From Myrica gale (Eukaryota; Streptophyta; Magnoliopsida; Fagales; Myricaceae), in contig OZ005602.1 in NCBI GenBank assembly GCA_963930655.1, forward strand, positions 22,767,840 to 22,831,839: a stretch of 64,000 bases of DNA, read 5' to 3'. The position numbers were made by a program, and so were the translations under genes. Below, one piece after another: positions 11,975 to 22,132 of the stretch. Numbering within the stretch: the first letter of the stretch is position 1; every line of letters starts with the position of its first letter. The notes below the pieces were generated by a model that was given only the letters and a program-made list of their open reading frames with translations, was not told the DNA's origin and ran no database searches.

Positions 11975-12369
11975 TTGCGCAGGAAATGGTAACCATTTAC
12001 AGATAACTTACTTCGCTCGACAATGTATGTGTATGTTATGTCTGTTTGGACTATTCGTTTGGATTTTTTATTTCTTGAGTTTTTCGCTTGGATCATATGT
12101 TTTCTTTCATTTATGCCATTCCTCTCCGGCTCCGGTACTTAATCCACTTTGTTTGATGATTTATCTCTGAAGAACATATGTACGTGATCGGTGATTCAGT
12201 TTTTTGCGATTTTCATCAAATTGAAGCACTTTAGGCGTGTAATCAAACCATATATGCTGCTTTTGGTGTGAGGTACAGTCAGGAGAGACTGGGAGACATT
12301 ATATATCCTGGCTAGCTCTACCCTTCCTCTTTATTCTTAACTATCAGGATTTCTCTTCTTTTTTCAGTC

Positions 12370-12740
12370 GGGTCAAACTCAACCACGAGAAGCACCTCCT
12401 CCTCTACGGCTGCTCAAACCCCTCCTTCATCTTCTAAACCTTGTTCAAAGCGTTGGAATTACGATGTCTTCCTGAGCTTCAGAGGTGAAGACACCCGCAA
12501 GAGCTTTCACCGATCACCTTTACTAAGCATTGGTTAAAGCGGGAATTCGCACCTTCAGCGATGATGATGAGCTTCGACGGGGGTAGAACATTCTACCCAA
12601 TTACCCAATGCAATTCGTGGATCAAGGATTTCCATTGCTGTTTTCTCCAAAGGCTATGCTTCTTCGAGGTGTTGCCTTGATGAGCTTGTGGAGATCCTGC
12701 GCTGTACGAAAACCATAGGCCAAACTCTGCTCCCACCGTG
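12370..12740 (+). pseudogene. TIR-domain (TNL resistance gene) fragment, broken
   Basis: Translation gives a Ser/Thr-rich leader and then the TIR start YDVFLSFRGEDTRKSF. From here a 1-nt frameshift (near 12,510), an in-frame TAA (near 12,530), a TAG after RRG (near 12,583) and another frameshift (near 12,600) interrupt the rest. In pieces one still reads AGIRTFSDDDELRRG, then SISIAVFSKGYASSRCCLDE-like text and IGQTLLP. These are the conserved TIR alpha/beta segments of plant NLR immune receptors. No NB-ARC or LRR follows, and the sequence runs into unrelated DNA near 12,740. It cannot make a receptor. Confidence 0.85.
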
Positions 12741-12848
12741 ACCGCCCGTAAGAGAGCAGAATATAATTCTAATTAATAGGCCTAACACTCAAAGCTGAAA
12801 GGCTCAAGGCCCTTACCCAGCACCTCGAGCAATAAATATATAAAAAAA

Positions 12849-13185
12849 GGCTTAATGAAAACATTACATGTCTATGTGGTATAGTCTTTAAACAAATTCG
12901 TCTATGTGGTATCACTTTGTACAAACATGTCCATGTGATCATCCTTCTAGATAAAGTTAGTTCTTCCGTCCATCAGGCGTTAACACACTAACGGAATGAG
13001 GGTCGGTCGATCGCTACAATTTGCAGCGGTCGACCGACTCGTCGTTAGTGTGTTAACACCTGATGGACAAAGGGACTAACTTTTACCTAGAATGGTGACC
13101 ACATAGACCTGTTTGTACCAAGTGATACCACATGGACGAATTTGTAAAAATATTATACTACAGGGACCTATGGTGCAATTAAGCC
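12849..13185. mobile_element. foldback MITE
   Basis: Starts GGCTTAAT and ends ATTAAGCC. The arms pair over most of their length: GGTATCACTTTGTACAAAC against GTTTGTACCAAGTGATACC, and CATCAGGCGTTAACACACTA against TAGTGTGTTAACACCTGATG. The centre has GGTCGACCG-like palindromes. No ORF. It resembles the MITE at 56.4 kb in layout and in the central GTCGACC text. Confidence 0.75.
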
Positions 13186-13549
13186 AAAAAAATGTACTCA
13201 AATGATCTTTTTTTTACTTTAGTATCAATTTTCAGAATTTTTTATTTTCTCTATAAAATTGTAATCTACCTTGACTCTTACAAGATTCTCAAAAATTTAA
13301 TCTGTAAAGATACGTGGGTGAGAGGAACTAATGAGAGCAAGGCTATGGGAATGATACATTGGGCCTGACTTGGGGAGGTGCAGCCATATGCTTGGACATA
13401 AGGAGGTGTACTCGCGGAGGGATATAATTTGAATAAATTTTATATTTTTATAATTAGAGAAGAGAGAAGGAAAATTTTGATTTTTTTAAATTATTTTTTA
13501 ATATAATTTTGAATTAAATACATTGTATTTAAATTTTTTGAGTGGGTAT
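13186..13549. other. AT-rich gap, nothing recognised
   Basis: Low-complexity AT-rich DNA between the MITE and the left target duplication of the MULE. No gene or repeat supported. Confidence 0.5.
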
Positions 13550-13558
13550 TTTTTTCAA

Positions 13559-13875
13559 GAGGAATGTTGGGCATCCCGCCCGCGTCCTGCTGGCGGACGT
13601 GGAGCGGGGCCCAGCACTTGGACTCAGACCGGTTTAGTTTAAACGTTTTAGAGCACAGACCGGACCGACTTTTAGATAAAATTTCCTCCCTCCCGCGATG
13701 CTCTCTCTCACTCAGACACTCCTCATTTCAAACCCGAAGCGACCAAACCCACGAACAGCCCCTTTGTGCTCTTGAACCCGCAACAAAGTCATACCCAGCT
13801 TCACCACTCGCTCTTCGACCCAAGAGCTGACCAACGTCGCCCTACCCAGCCGCTCTCCCTCGATCTCATCGCCTG
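13559..13875 (+). repeat. left terminal inverted repeat of the MULE
   Basis: Pairs with 21,520-21,812. The outer 60 bases hold a nested palindrome in which a GGGC.TCCCGC block is echoed by GCGGG.C. Further in, both arms share CTTCGACCCAAGAGCTGACC and CGCTCTCCCTCGATC. An open frame through the arm is a consequence of base composition, not a gene. Confidence 0.85.
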
Positions 13876-14385
13876 GAGTTTGAATTTCGTGTGTATTGAA
13901 GGATGACTACAAACAGGAAATGATTGGCCTCAGGTACCAACTTCATTTGCTTGATGACTAGCAGATTATTCAATGATTTTTAGTATCATATTCCAAGTTT
14001 TGCTCTGTATTTTCCTTTAGTTTCTCACGTGTAATCAAACACTTCAGAATTAACTCTTCGCTAGCATTATACAGAGCATAAATCCTCAACATCCTGCGCT
14101 TCTGCCCTCCACCAGCTAGGCTGATGACTACGTGAAACAACTATATATCTGTTCTATAGAGGTAACATGAAAAACTCAATCTGTAAGGGCTCACCTTCTA
14201 TTTTTACGAGCTACCTTTTATTATTCTCTTTTGGTCTTGTATCTGAGATTGAAAGATTATTGTTTGGCTTGATGAAGAAGGTAGCTAATGTTGTTGTATC
14301 ACCCTGTTGTTGAAAACTTAAGACGATGACACTGCTGAAAACAACAATGACGAAGTAATTCACTCACTAATTTTCCCTAAAATAT

Positions 14386-14605
14386 ACAGTTCAAATTGCA
14401 GTAGATGAAATAAATGCAACAAGATTAAAAAAACCGTTACTCTTCAATTCCACCAGTTCTTTATGCATCAGCAATGCATCATTTCCCTTAATTGTATATT
14501 ACTGTTCAAATTGCAGTAGACGAAATAAATGCAACAAGTTTAAAAAAACTGTTAAACTCTTCAATTCCACCAGTTCTTTATGCATCAGGATGCATCATTT
14601 CCCTT
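14386..14605. repeat. tandem duplication inside the MULE leader, period about 120 bp
   Basis: The text around TTCAAATTGCAGTAGA, ATAAATGCAACAAG, TTCAATTCCACCAGTTC and TTTATGCATCAG appears twice in a row with a few substitutions. It lies in the non-coding stretch between the left inverted repeat and the transposase start. Confidence 0.75.
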
Positions 14606-14797
14606 GTCTTGAACACTAACAATTTACAGCTTTGATTATGTGCTTAAGAATACAACTAACAATTCTCTTGCTTCTTTACAGTATTTTGAAAGATTTTAAG
14701 GCTACCTCGTAAGACATTTTCTTCAGTCCATTCGTGTAAAGCCAATCATTGAGAGATTACGCACATTAGGTGGTACTGCTAGGCTGGTGTATTATAA

Positions 14798-17315
14798 ATG
14801 GACTGTTCTAGTTCATTCTTGGAGATTGACGGAGAAGTTGACAGTGAATATAACGACAACGATGTAATCGACGAAAGTGACGCTGAGATTGGTTAGGCTT
14901 CTTTTTTTACTATAGCGTCAAATTATTGTTCTTTAACCCAAGTATAGAGTTGGAAGTCACAATTCTTATTTAATTTTTTGTATGTAATTTAGAGGTTGAT
15001 GATAAAGAAGATGGGGATGATAAAGCGGCGAATGCTCGGGTATACGATGTGATAGATGAGGATGACAAAATTGAAGAGCCGAAGACATCAATGATGTTTG
15101 ATTCGGCCGATGAAGTTTTTCGATACTATGTAACTTATGCTAAGCAAGATGGTTTTGCTGTGGTAAAAAGACGCAACAAAAGAAAGGAAGGGAATGTCAC
15201 ACACGTAACTTATACTTGTGTTCGTGAAGGGAACCAGAGAAAGACGAAAACTGATGCTGTGCCAACAACAATTAAAACGAATTGTCCAGCCAGGATTTGT
15301 GCAATGGTCTGTGCCAATGGAAAGTGGATGTTGATTAGAGTTGTGCTTCAACATAACCATAGTCTAAGCCCAGGCAAAGCCAGGTTAATGAAATGTCATA
15401 GGCGAATTGAAGATTCTGTGAAAAGAAGGCTAGATATAAATGACAGAGCTGGAATACGTTCAAGTAAGAATTTTCACTCACTTGTTGTTGAAATGGGGGG
15501 GGTATGAAAATCTATCCTTCGGAGAAAAGGACTATCGGAATTTTATTCAAAAGGCAAGAGAGCTTCGGCTAAGTAAAGGAGGCGGTCAAGCACTTAGTGA
15601 GTATTTTTGCAGAATGCAGAAGAATAATCCTGGCTTTTACTATGCAATGGACATGGATGACGATTGTCGTTTGCGAAATGTCTTTTGGGCTGATGCACGA
15701 AGTAGAGCAGCATATGAATACTTTGGGGATGTCATTTCGTTCGACACAATGTACTTGACTAATAGATATGACATGTCATTCGCTCCTTTCGTAGGTGTTA
15801 ATCATCACGGTCAGTCAATGTTGTTTGGTGCAGCATTTATCTCCAATGGGGATACAAGTACGTTTGTTTGGTTGTTTGAAAATTGGTTGGGTTGCATGAA
15901 CGGTAAAGCCCCAAGTGCAATTTTAACAGATCAGGCTAGGGCTATGAAAAATGCAATTGAAATAGTTTTCGGCAGCACGACACGTCATAGATATTGTTTG
16001 TGGCACATTATGAGAAAACTACCTGAAAAGTTTGCAGTAAATCCTGATTTCCATGGTATTAAGGTAGCCTTGAATAACTGTGTCTATGAATCCGAAACCT
16101 GTGACCAGTTCGAGGAAAATTGGAAGTTTCTAATTGAGACTTATCAGTTAGAAAATAATACATGATTGACTGGGTTATATGGTGAAAAGGAATTTTGGGT
16201 GCCGGCATATGTGAAAAAGACTTTTTGGGCGGGAATGAATACTACGCAACGAAGTGAAAGTATGAATGCGTTTTTTGATGGTTATGTGCACTCACAGACC
16301 ACACTAAAGGAATTTGTTGATCAGTTTGACAGTGTTTTGAGGAAGATGGCTGAGAAAGAGACAAATGCTGATTTCGATTCCTTCAATCGCATAATTCCGT
16401 GTTCAAGTTCGTTTCCTTTAGAGGAGAGCTTTCAAGATGTGTATACCAATGCAAAGTTCAAGGAAGTTCAAGGGGAGTTTCGGAAAGTTATGCAATGTAA
16501 TCATTCTTGTCTTAGAGTAGAAGGTGCAATTTCTACTTAAGAAGTGATTCAACTAGGGGTTGTGAACAAAAATATAAAGGAAAAACCCTATTTGCTTTCC
16601 TACAATGATGAAGAAGGAGAGGTGAAGTGCACATGTGCGTTGTTTGAAACGAGAGGTATCTTGTGTTGTCATGCCATTTTTGTGCTGCTATCAAAGAAAG
16701 TTGTAAAGTTGTCATGCAAATATTATCTTTCGAGATGGAGGAAGGACATAAGGCGACATTACACTTTTATTAAAAGTAGTTACGATGCTTTTCACGGTGG
16801 CATCAATTGACGTGGACAGATACGAAAAGGTGATGAGAAATGTTGAGCAGTTGATAGATGAATTTCGTGCAATTCAGCCCATTAGTGGCTCCCACCAACC
16901 TGCTGTCGCAATTGCATCTTCTGGCTATCAGCAGTCAATTCAAAGTAATGAGGTTTCGGCGACACAAAGTAATATCATCCTTAGTCCTGTTAAGGTTACG
17001 AGGAAAGGGAGACCAAGGTCATCAAGAATGGTGTCTGCAGTGGAAAAAGCGGTGAAGAAGTCACAACGAAAAGGGCCAAATCCAGCAATTGAGACAGAAG
17101 CCGAACCAAGTACCGGGAAAAAAAAGGTTGCAAGAATGCAATTTTCTGGTATTTGGATATGTCATCTTGCGTTTGCATGGACACTAATTAAATACAACAC
17201 TTTGGGTTTTGTTTTGTAGGGCTTAAAAGCAACGCAGGATCAATCAAACGATACTCAGACCCCGATGCCACTGTGTGTTCTTGAAAATGAGCCAGGTCGT
17301 GGTACGAGTACTCAG
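14798..17315 (+). pseudogene. FAR1/MURA-type MULE transposase, degenerate
   Basis: A first acidic exon starts at ATG 14,798 and ends near 14,894 (donor GTTAGG). The second starts at 14,992 and reads a FAR1-type DNA-binding zinc finger (Cys...Cys...HNH, about 15,100-15,365), then a MULE transposase core with FDTMY and ILTDQARAM (two of the catalytic acidic residues) and YCLWHI, then a SWIM finger (CTCALFETRGILCCH, about 16,630-16,672). Damage is clear: 8 G instead of 7 at 15,495-15,502 shifts the frame; TGA at 16,163 replaces the usual Trp of the family's NTWL motif; TAA at 16,538 follows AIST; another frame change lies near 16,790. A basic, Ser-rich tail follows and a short exon 17,220-17,315 leads by splicing signals into the VARICOSE-like fragment. 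Family is sure; the copy is inactive. Confidence 0.88.
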
Positions 17316-17411
17316 GTATAAACATAAAATCCCTTTGAAGACAGGTGTCACACTTCATTTGTTTTTACTTTAAATTATTGGATGACGTTGGTTCGGTCAT
17401 GTTGGTATTAG

Positions 17412-17934
17412 ATTGTGGTGCCTGTTGACGTAACAATGGAGTTGGCAAACTTGGTACTTCAACACAATTTTGAAAAAGCTTTCAATGTAACCCTCCAAAG
17501 TAATGATATGTCTATTGTATCCTGGTTCCTCTCAACGATAAATTTTTCTAATTTATTATTGTCCACAAACATATCTGTTGATGGGTTATGCATTCATTTA
17601 TTTTTAACTCGCTATTTTTATTAAGGTTGATCTACGGTGGGTGGTGTCGTTAGTTCCTCTCCCTGTGAGTCAAAGAGTACTATTGAACCTCCTGTGGCAG
17701 TTAGCCTGCGATCTGAGGAACAACTCACTACAAAAACTCGATTGGATGACTGTCGCTGTCAATTCCATGATTCCAACCGACCCGGGAATTGCAATGCATG
17801 CCAAGGCCACCCTATTTCAAGTTTATGCCCTACTTAACCATCATTCTTCATCGCGTACAATTACTACTGGCGAGATGTCAAGTATTCGTCTTTTGTTGCA
17901 TGCCATCAATTCTATGCTCATGGTGCTTGGTTGA
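17412..17934 (+). pseudogene. VARICOSE/EDC4 C-terminal fragment captured in the MULE
   Basis: After acceptor AG at 17,410-17,411 the frame reads PVDVTMELANLVLQHNFEKA and SNDMSIVSW (17,421-17,525), and from 17,626 VDLRW, PLPVSQRVLLNLLWQLACDL, LNHHSS and SIRLLLHAINSMLM, ending at TGA 17,932. From family knowledge this is the C-terminal helical domain of plant VARICOSE, the scaffold of the mRNA-decapping complex (DCP1/DCP2). The two blocks are separated by about 88 bp that look like an intron with acceptor AG at 17,624-17,625, but its expected GT donor near 17,538 reads AT. The fragment follows the transposase exon GTSTQ in matching phase, so a chimeric transcript is plausible. WD40 and coiled-coil parts of VARICOSE are absent. 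Alternative: an old domain fusion shared by this MULE lineage. Confidence 0.82.
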
Positions 17935-19452
17935 CTGATGACGCACTCTTCAAAATTTTAGGCTTTGTACTGTACTCATTGGACATGTGTTGCATATTAT
18001 GCGATTTGGACGTGTATTTGGAAGTTGGATATGTGTTTTATGCTTGACAGATGTTTTAATGACATTATGGTGTTGGATATTTGTATTTGGTAGTTGGAAA
18101 TGTTGTATGTGGAATTTTGGTGTTGGCATGTGATTTGGAAGTTGCAGGAAATGTGTATTTTGTATAGGTTTTAATTTTGGTGTTGGCAGATATACTTTTG
18201 CAACTTGGCACCTTTGTGAGGATATGCTTGGAATTCATGTCTTTTTTAAGTTGCAATCCATGGTTTGAATCTGTTGCGCACTAGAATGAGGAAATATCAG
18301 GACCAGTTTATCAACTTCATATGTGTGTACGTGTATTTGAAGTTTTTGTTTTGGCATTACATGTCAGGAGGATTACGCAACTCCAGTTCTTGCAATTTGT
18401 TGTTATTTCAATTATATAGAATTTTGCAGGTGCACATCTTCTTTGCATTCCTTTTGACGGACGCTCTTAGGCCTAACTGGGTAAAAGAGAATGCACAATA
18501 TAATAAAGCTCTCGGCCTGGCCAAAATTATGTATCGTTCGTAAGTCTAGCATTTACGTACTCATCTATCAAAAAATGAATGAATTTTCAGCCATTTATCT
18601 TTTTTGGTAACAAGGAAAATTTCATACGACAAGTCCACTCATGAGTACTGGTGTTCGCTTAACGAGTAGGCAAACTCCAGAGAAACTAGAGCTTAACCCA
18701 TCATCGATGGCCTCCTACTTAAGTTACTAGTTTAATATTGAGACGAATATAACCCAGAACCTTGCACCTAAATCATATCATCTCAAATGTTGCCCTTGCC
18801 ACTAAGTTACATGGGAGTGATTTGCAACACGAAACATTTATAGAGTTAATGGTTTCATGTGTACTTACACCACTTAAATCTTACCTACATCAAGTATTAA
18901 TGACAAAATCGTTGATGGGGGGAGTGGTAGAAGTTGATTATGTTTGTTGGTAAGGTCCTGTTAGAAATATTACAGCTAGGGTTTTAGAGAGACTATGAGA
19001 CAGTTTGCTCAACAATTGGAACTTCGAAAAAGAACTCTATACGGTTGTGAGTATGGATTGGAAGGTAGGCAGAATATTTGAGTTGCTCAATGAGATTTAC
19101 TAGTAGTTTCATAAGTCAATTTTTCTGTCTAAGAACCGATTTCGTTTCTCCTCATCCATATAAACACTTCTATCCAACAATCAAGCAAATAGCATTTATT
19201 TGTGTCTAGCAAGTCCGTCGTCAAAGATTCTGCCTCAACAGTTTCTTCTTTCCCCTTCTCAAAGCTTAAAAAGCAAATATGTATCTGTCAGAACTACAAC
19301 ATAGTAGGTTTCGATAACTCATTATGATAAACAAAAGTCCAACTTACTTTATCTTTGAACAAATTCTGTTGAGAAAATATTAAGATCAAATTACATATTA
19401 CATACAAAAGTGCCAGGGTAATCTACATTTATCGAGACCCTCAAATTACATA
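17935..19452. other. MULE interior between the convergent genes
   Basis: After the VARICOSE-like stop the DNA is AT-rich with TTGGTGTTGG-type low-complexity text to 18.2 kb. One possible exon at 18,430-18,541 has its own entry. From 18.54 to 19.45 kb nothing was recognised; both genes of the element should terminate here. Confidence 0.45.
18430..18541 (+). other. possible captured exon, family not recognised
   Basis: Directly after a good acceptor (TTTTGCAG at 18,422-18,429) the frame reads VHIFFAFLLTDALRPNW and then KENAQYNKALGLAKIMY before a TAA. The composition is that of a real protein, unlike the surrounding AT-rich DNA, and the stretch is flanked by splice-like signals. It may be a second captured gene piece or a 3' exon of the chimeric transcript. 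I do not recognise the protein. Confidence 0.35.
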
Positions 19453-19949
19453 TTAAGATGAGGATGAGGATTTGGTTTTCTCTGCCAAACCAAAGGCAGC
19501 TAATCCTAAGACTATTTCCTCCCTCATCCTCTCCAACTCAGGATCCCTCTTGAGCATATGGTTTTCCACCCTAAGCATATGGTTCTCCGCTCCGAGCCTT
19601 TGTAGCTCATCATCCTTCATCTTCAAATCGGACAACAGCCGCTGAATCTTGCGGTTCAATAGGGGGACATATTCGGCCGGGTCCCGGTTCGACGTCTCAA
19701 GATCTATCCATTCGAAAAAACCACAACGCGTTGTCCCCTACATAAGACAAATGGACAGATTGTGACATCCTCAATTGGGTTTTAAGCAAAGCAGACAAAA
19801 TGTTCTTTATAAATGCAAATTCACCATGTATTACTCACCCAATGGTCGGCGTCTAGCCCGCATGTAAAATACCGTCGACCGGGATTTTGCGTTGTCCACG
19901 AAGTCCTTTCTTGGACTGGGAGCTTGCATCGACACTGTCGTGGTGCCAT
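19453..19949 (-). CDS. small zf-GRF / coiled-coil protein of the MULE
   Basis: Two exons on the - strand: 19,949-19,839 (ATG in ACTATGGC, donor GTGAGT) and 19,737-19,453 (acceptor TATGTAG), joined in phase to 131 aa. Residues 6-50 form a GRF-type zinc ribbon: CRC near the N-terminus, TSWTTQNPGRRYFTC, then RCGFFEWID after the splice. A strongly predicted coiled coil follows (about 60-112, LLSDLKMKDDELQRL and two copies of an ENHML motif), then a Lys/Ser tail. GRF fingers bind single-stranded nucleic acid in other proteins; what this one does is unknown. It faces the transposase tail to tail, like mudrB against mudrA in maize MuDR, though mudrB is unrelated in sequence. No disabling mutation is visible. 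Confidence 0.75.
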
Positions 19950-20030
19950 AGTGAAGTCCAGGTTGGAAAATAAATATTCCTTACTTTGCACTCCACACGA
20001 TACTAAATAGGCACATTGCACATGTGGCAA

Positions 20031-21519
20031 GATAAATAAATATCAATGTCTAGAACAACATAGTTCGTGAATGCTTATTTAGAATTCTACGAAACGAAGA
20101 AACAGACTAGTAAAACAGATAATTTTAGATTACATAGGCTCACAACAAATAACTTTATTAGTTGGTCAAGGATGAAGTCAACTCCTGTCAGCATCTTTTG
20201 AAAGGGTGTTGAAGTAACATCCAAATTTACAAGAACCAAATGAAATCCTATATTCTGGCAGGTAATAGATGTCATAGTTTTATCATGCTCTGCTTAAGTG
20301 AAACTTCCCGTTCAGAACTCTGAGGACAGTTAAAGAACATCTATGACAAAGCCAGTATGAAAAGTGTAATTGACACTGTTTGTGGTTCAATATCTGTCAA
20401 ATATAAATAAAATAGTCGAAATACTAACATGTCCGAGACTAATGACTAACTAACTTTACGTATAAAATAAGGTTGCCCACCAACCAGCTTAGACAGAAGG
20501 CTGCGAAAGGAGAAAGGTATTGCCAACTATTCCAATGGGGGATAGTGCTAGTGCACGGTAGGTAGAGAACAGACACCAAAGATCCAAATATCATAAGACG
20601 AGAAGTTTGGAAGACCTAGAAACTACAAAGAAAGAGAAACAACTAGTGGCAACCAAGCAAGTGGAACATGATCTTAGAAACACCGATTTCGACCCCATAA
20701 CGAATTTTCATGATCTTCAAAATGGCAAGCATTTCTCTCTCCATAGACACCACATAAGACTGTGTTATCTTATGCCCACCAAAAACACCCCATTCCAACA
20801 AACCACATTTCAACAGCCAAATTGGGGATAACTCAAGTACCCATTTTAAACCATATAATTTTAGAGGAGAACTGTTAGTACCAGAAATTTCAGCTTTCCT
20901 TTTTTCCCCTTAGCGACTAGAAATTTCAACTAGAACAACTAACTTCCATCCCCTCTACTATATGTCGTTAGCTCTAACTTGGAGATGTTCTCCGGCATAT
21001 TGAAGTGGAAAAAAAGGTGCATACAGCCCTTAACAACTAACTTTCATCCCCTCTACTATGCAGTACTTAATACAAAGAGTGAACCACAACATACAGCCCT
21101 TGGCCACATGTGCAAAGTAATTTTAGTGTAAGAAATTAACAACATTTTCCCTAATCATCACTACAATTTTACTAATCTATACAATACAATTTATACTGCC
21201 CATTTTCTGACTATTATACAAGAAACATAAGTCCTGCGAGTTTCTAGATTGAACCATTTCATCTTCGAAATTAAACAAAACCCAGTAGAGGGCGGATGAC
21301 TTACCGAAAATTAGAGGGACAAGCCAGTCAGACGCGGGCGGAATTCGTTGGGTAGGGATTTCGTTGCTTGCTTCAAATGAGGGGATACAGCTCGGAGCGA
21401 GATCTGGAGACGCGGACGGAAATCGTTGGGAGCGGAATTTCAACTTGAGAGCTGGCGGACGTGGAGCGGTCTGAGTACGCAGGCCGACAAGGACTTCTGG
21501 TCCTCCCCAGCTTCCGGCA
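20031..21519 (-). other. MULE right arm and likely promoter of the zf-GRF gene
   Basis: No second coding region could be supported. Because the zf-GRF gene runs leftward, its promoter and leader should lie in this stretch or in the right inverted repeat, as both MuDR promoters lie in its inverted repeats. A short repeat around AACTAACTTTCATCCCCTC occurs at about 20,936 and 21,032. Confidence 0.4.
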
Positions 21520-21812
21520 GCACCGGCGATGTGATCGAGGGAGAGCGGGTGGGTAGGCGGGTAGGGCGACGTTGGTCAGCTCTTGGGTCGAAGAGGGAGT
21601 GCTGAAGCTGGGTATGCGGGTTCAAGTGGACAAAGGGTGTTAGGGATTTCGATTTTGAAACGAAGAGTGTCGGGTTTGAGAGAGAGCATCGAGGGAGATA
21701 TAGAAAAGGAAAATTAACCCCCACAGCCGGTCAGGTCTAAAAATTTTAAGCCGGTTTGAGTGTGCTGGGCGTCCCGCTCCACGTCAGGAGGGCGGGACGC
21801 CCAACATTTCTC
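21520..21812 (-). repeat. right terminal inverted repeat of the MULE
   Basis: Inverted partner of 13,559-13,875. The outer end holds a tight palindrome: CGTCCCGCTCCACGTC facing GGAGGGCGGGACGC. The text GGTCAGCTCTTGGGTCGAAG is the exact reverse complement of the left arm. Confidence 0.85.
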
Positions 21813-21821
21813 TTTTTCCAA

Positions 21822-22124
21822 TATTTTAAACTTGCAAATAATGAATTAATTATATTTGCATTTAAACTTTTTGAACGAGTCAAAAAGTTCCCAAGCTAGA
21901 GCTTTCAATGGGATGTACCGCTTTTTCTCCTGAACGGTAAACATGTAACTCGGTCCCTCCCCAAAGGATCTTAACCACGTGGACGTATTTGCGGTGGTAG
22001 GTACATCAAAGAAAAGAGAAGGAAAAGGTTGTCATTAGGAAGAGGGATCCTAGCGCGAGGATGAAGCAACTACCCAACTAGAAAGAGTAGAAAGAGAGGA
22101 GGAGATTCACATGGCAATGCAGCC
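21822..22124 (+). other. 5' flank of the GT90 gene
   Basis: Old upstream sequence of the glucosyltransferase gene between the MULE and the hAT insertion. It ends with GAGATTCACATGGCAATGC, which holds two ATGs out of frame with the GT90 start. Probable original leader and promoter, now separated from the coding part by 1.36 kb. Confidence 0.4.
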
Positions 22125-22132
22125 GCAGCAGC

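Larger units (their letters stand above)
13559..21812 (+). mobile_element. complete 8.25-kb MULE with transposase, captured VCS piece and zf-GRF gene
   Basis: The left end GAGGAATGTTGGGC (13,559) matches the right end read in reverse, GAGAAATGTTGGGC (21,812). The similarity runs about 300 bp inward on both sides. The flanks are TTTTTTCAA (13,550-13,558) and TTTTTCCAA (21,813-21,821), a 9-bp target duplication with one mismatch, as Mutator-like elements make. Inside on the + strand lies a FAR1/MURA-type transposase joined to a VARICOSE C-terminal fragment; on the - strand lies a convergent zf-GRF gene. The transposase is broken, so this copy is not autonomous now. TIR divergence and the mutated duplication show it is not recent. 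Confidence 0.9.

Noticed and set aside
21440..21724. 94-codon - strand frame at the right MULE end and its mirror at 13,564
   Set aside because: Both are the same inverted-repeat DNA read in the same sense; the similarity reflects the repeat, not a protein.
22111..22132. Upstream ATGs as the real start of the GT90 gene
   Set aside because: They are out of frame with the conserved reading across the exon 1/exon 2 junction and are now separated from it by the hAT element.
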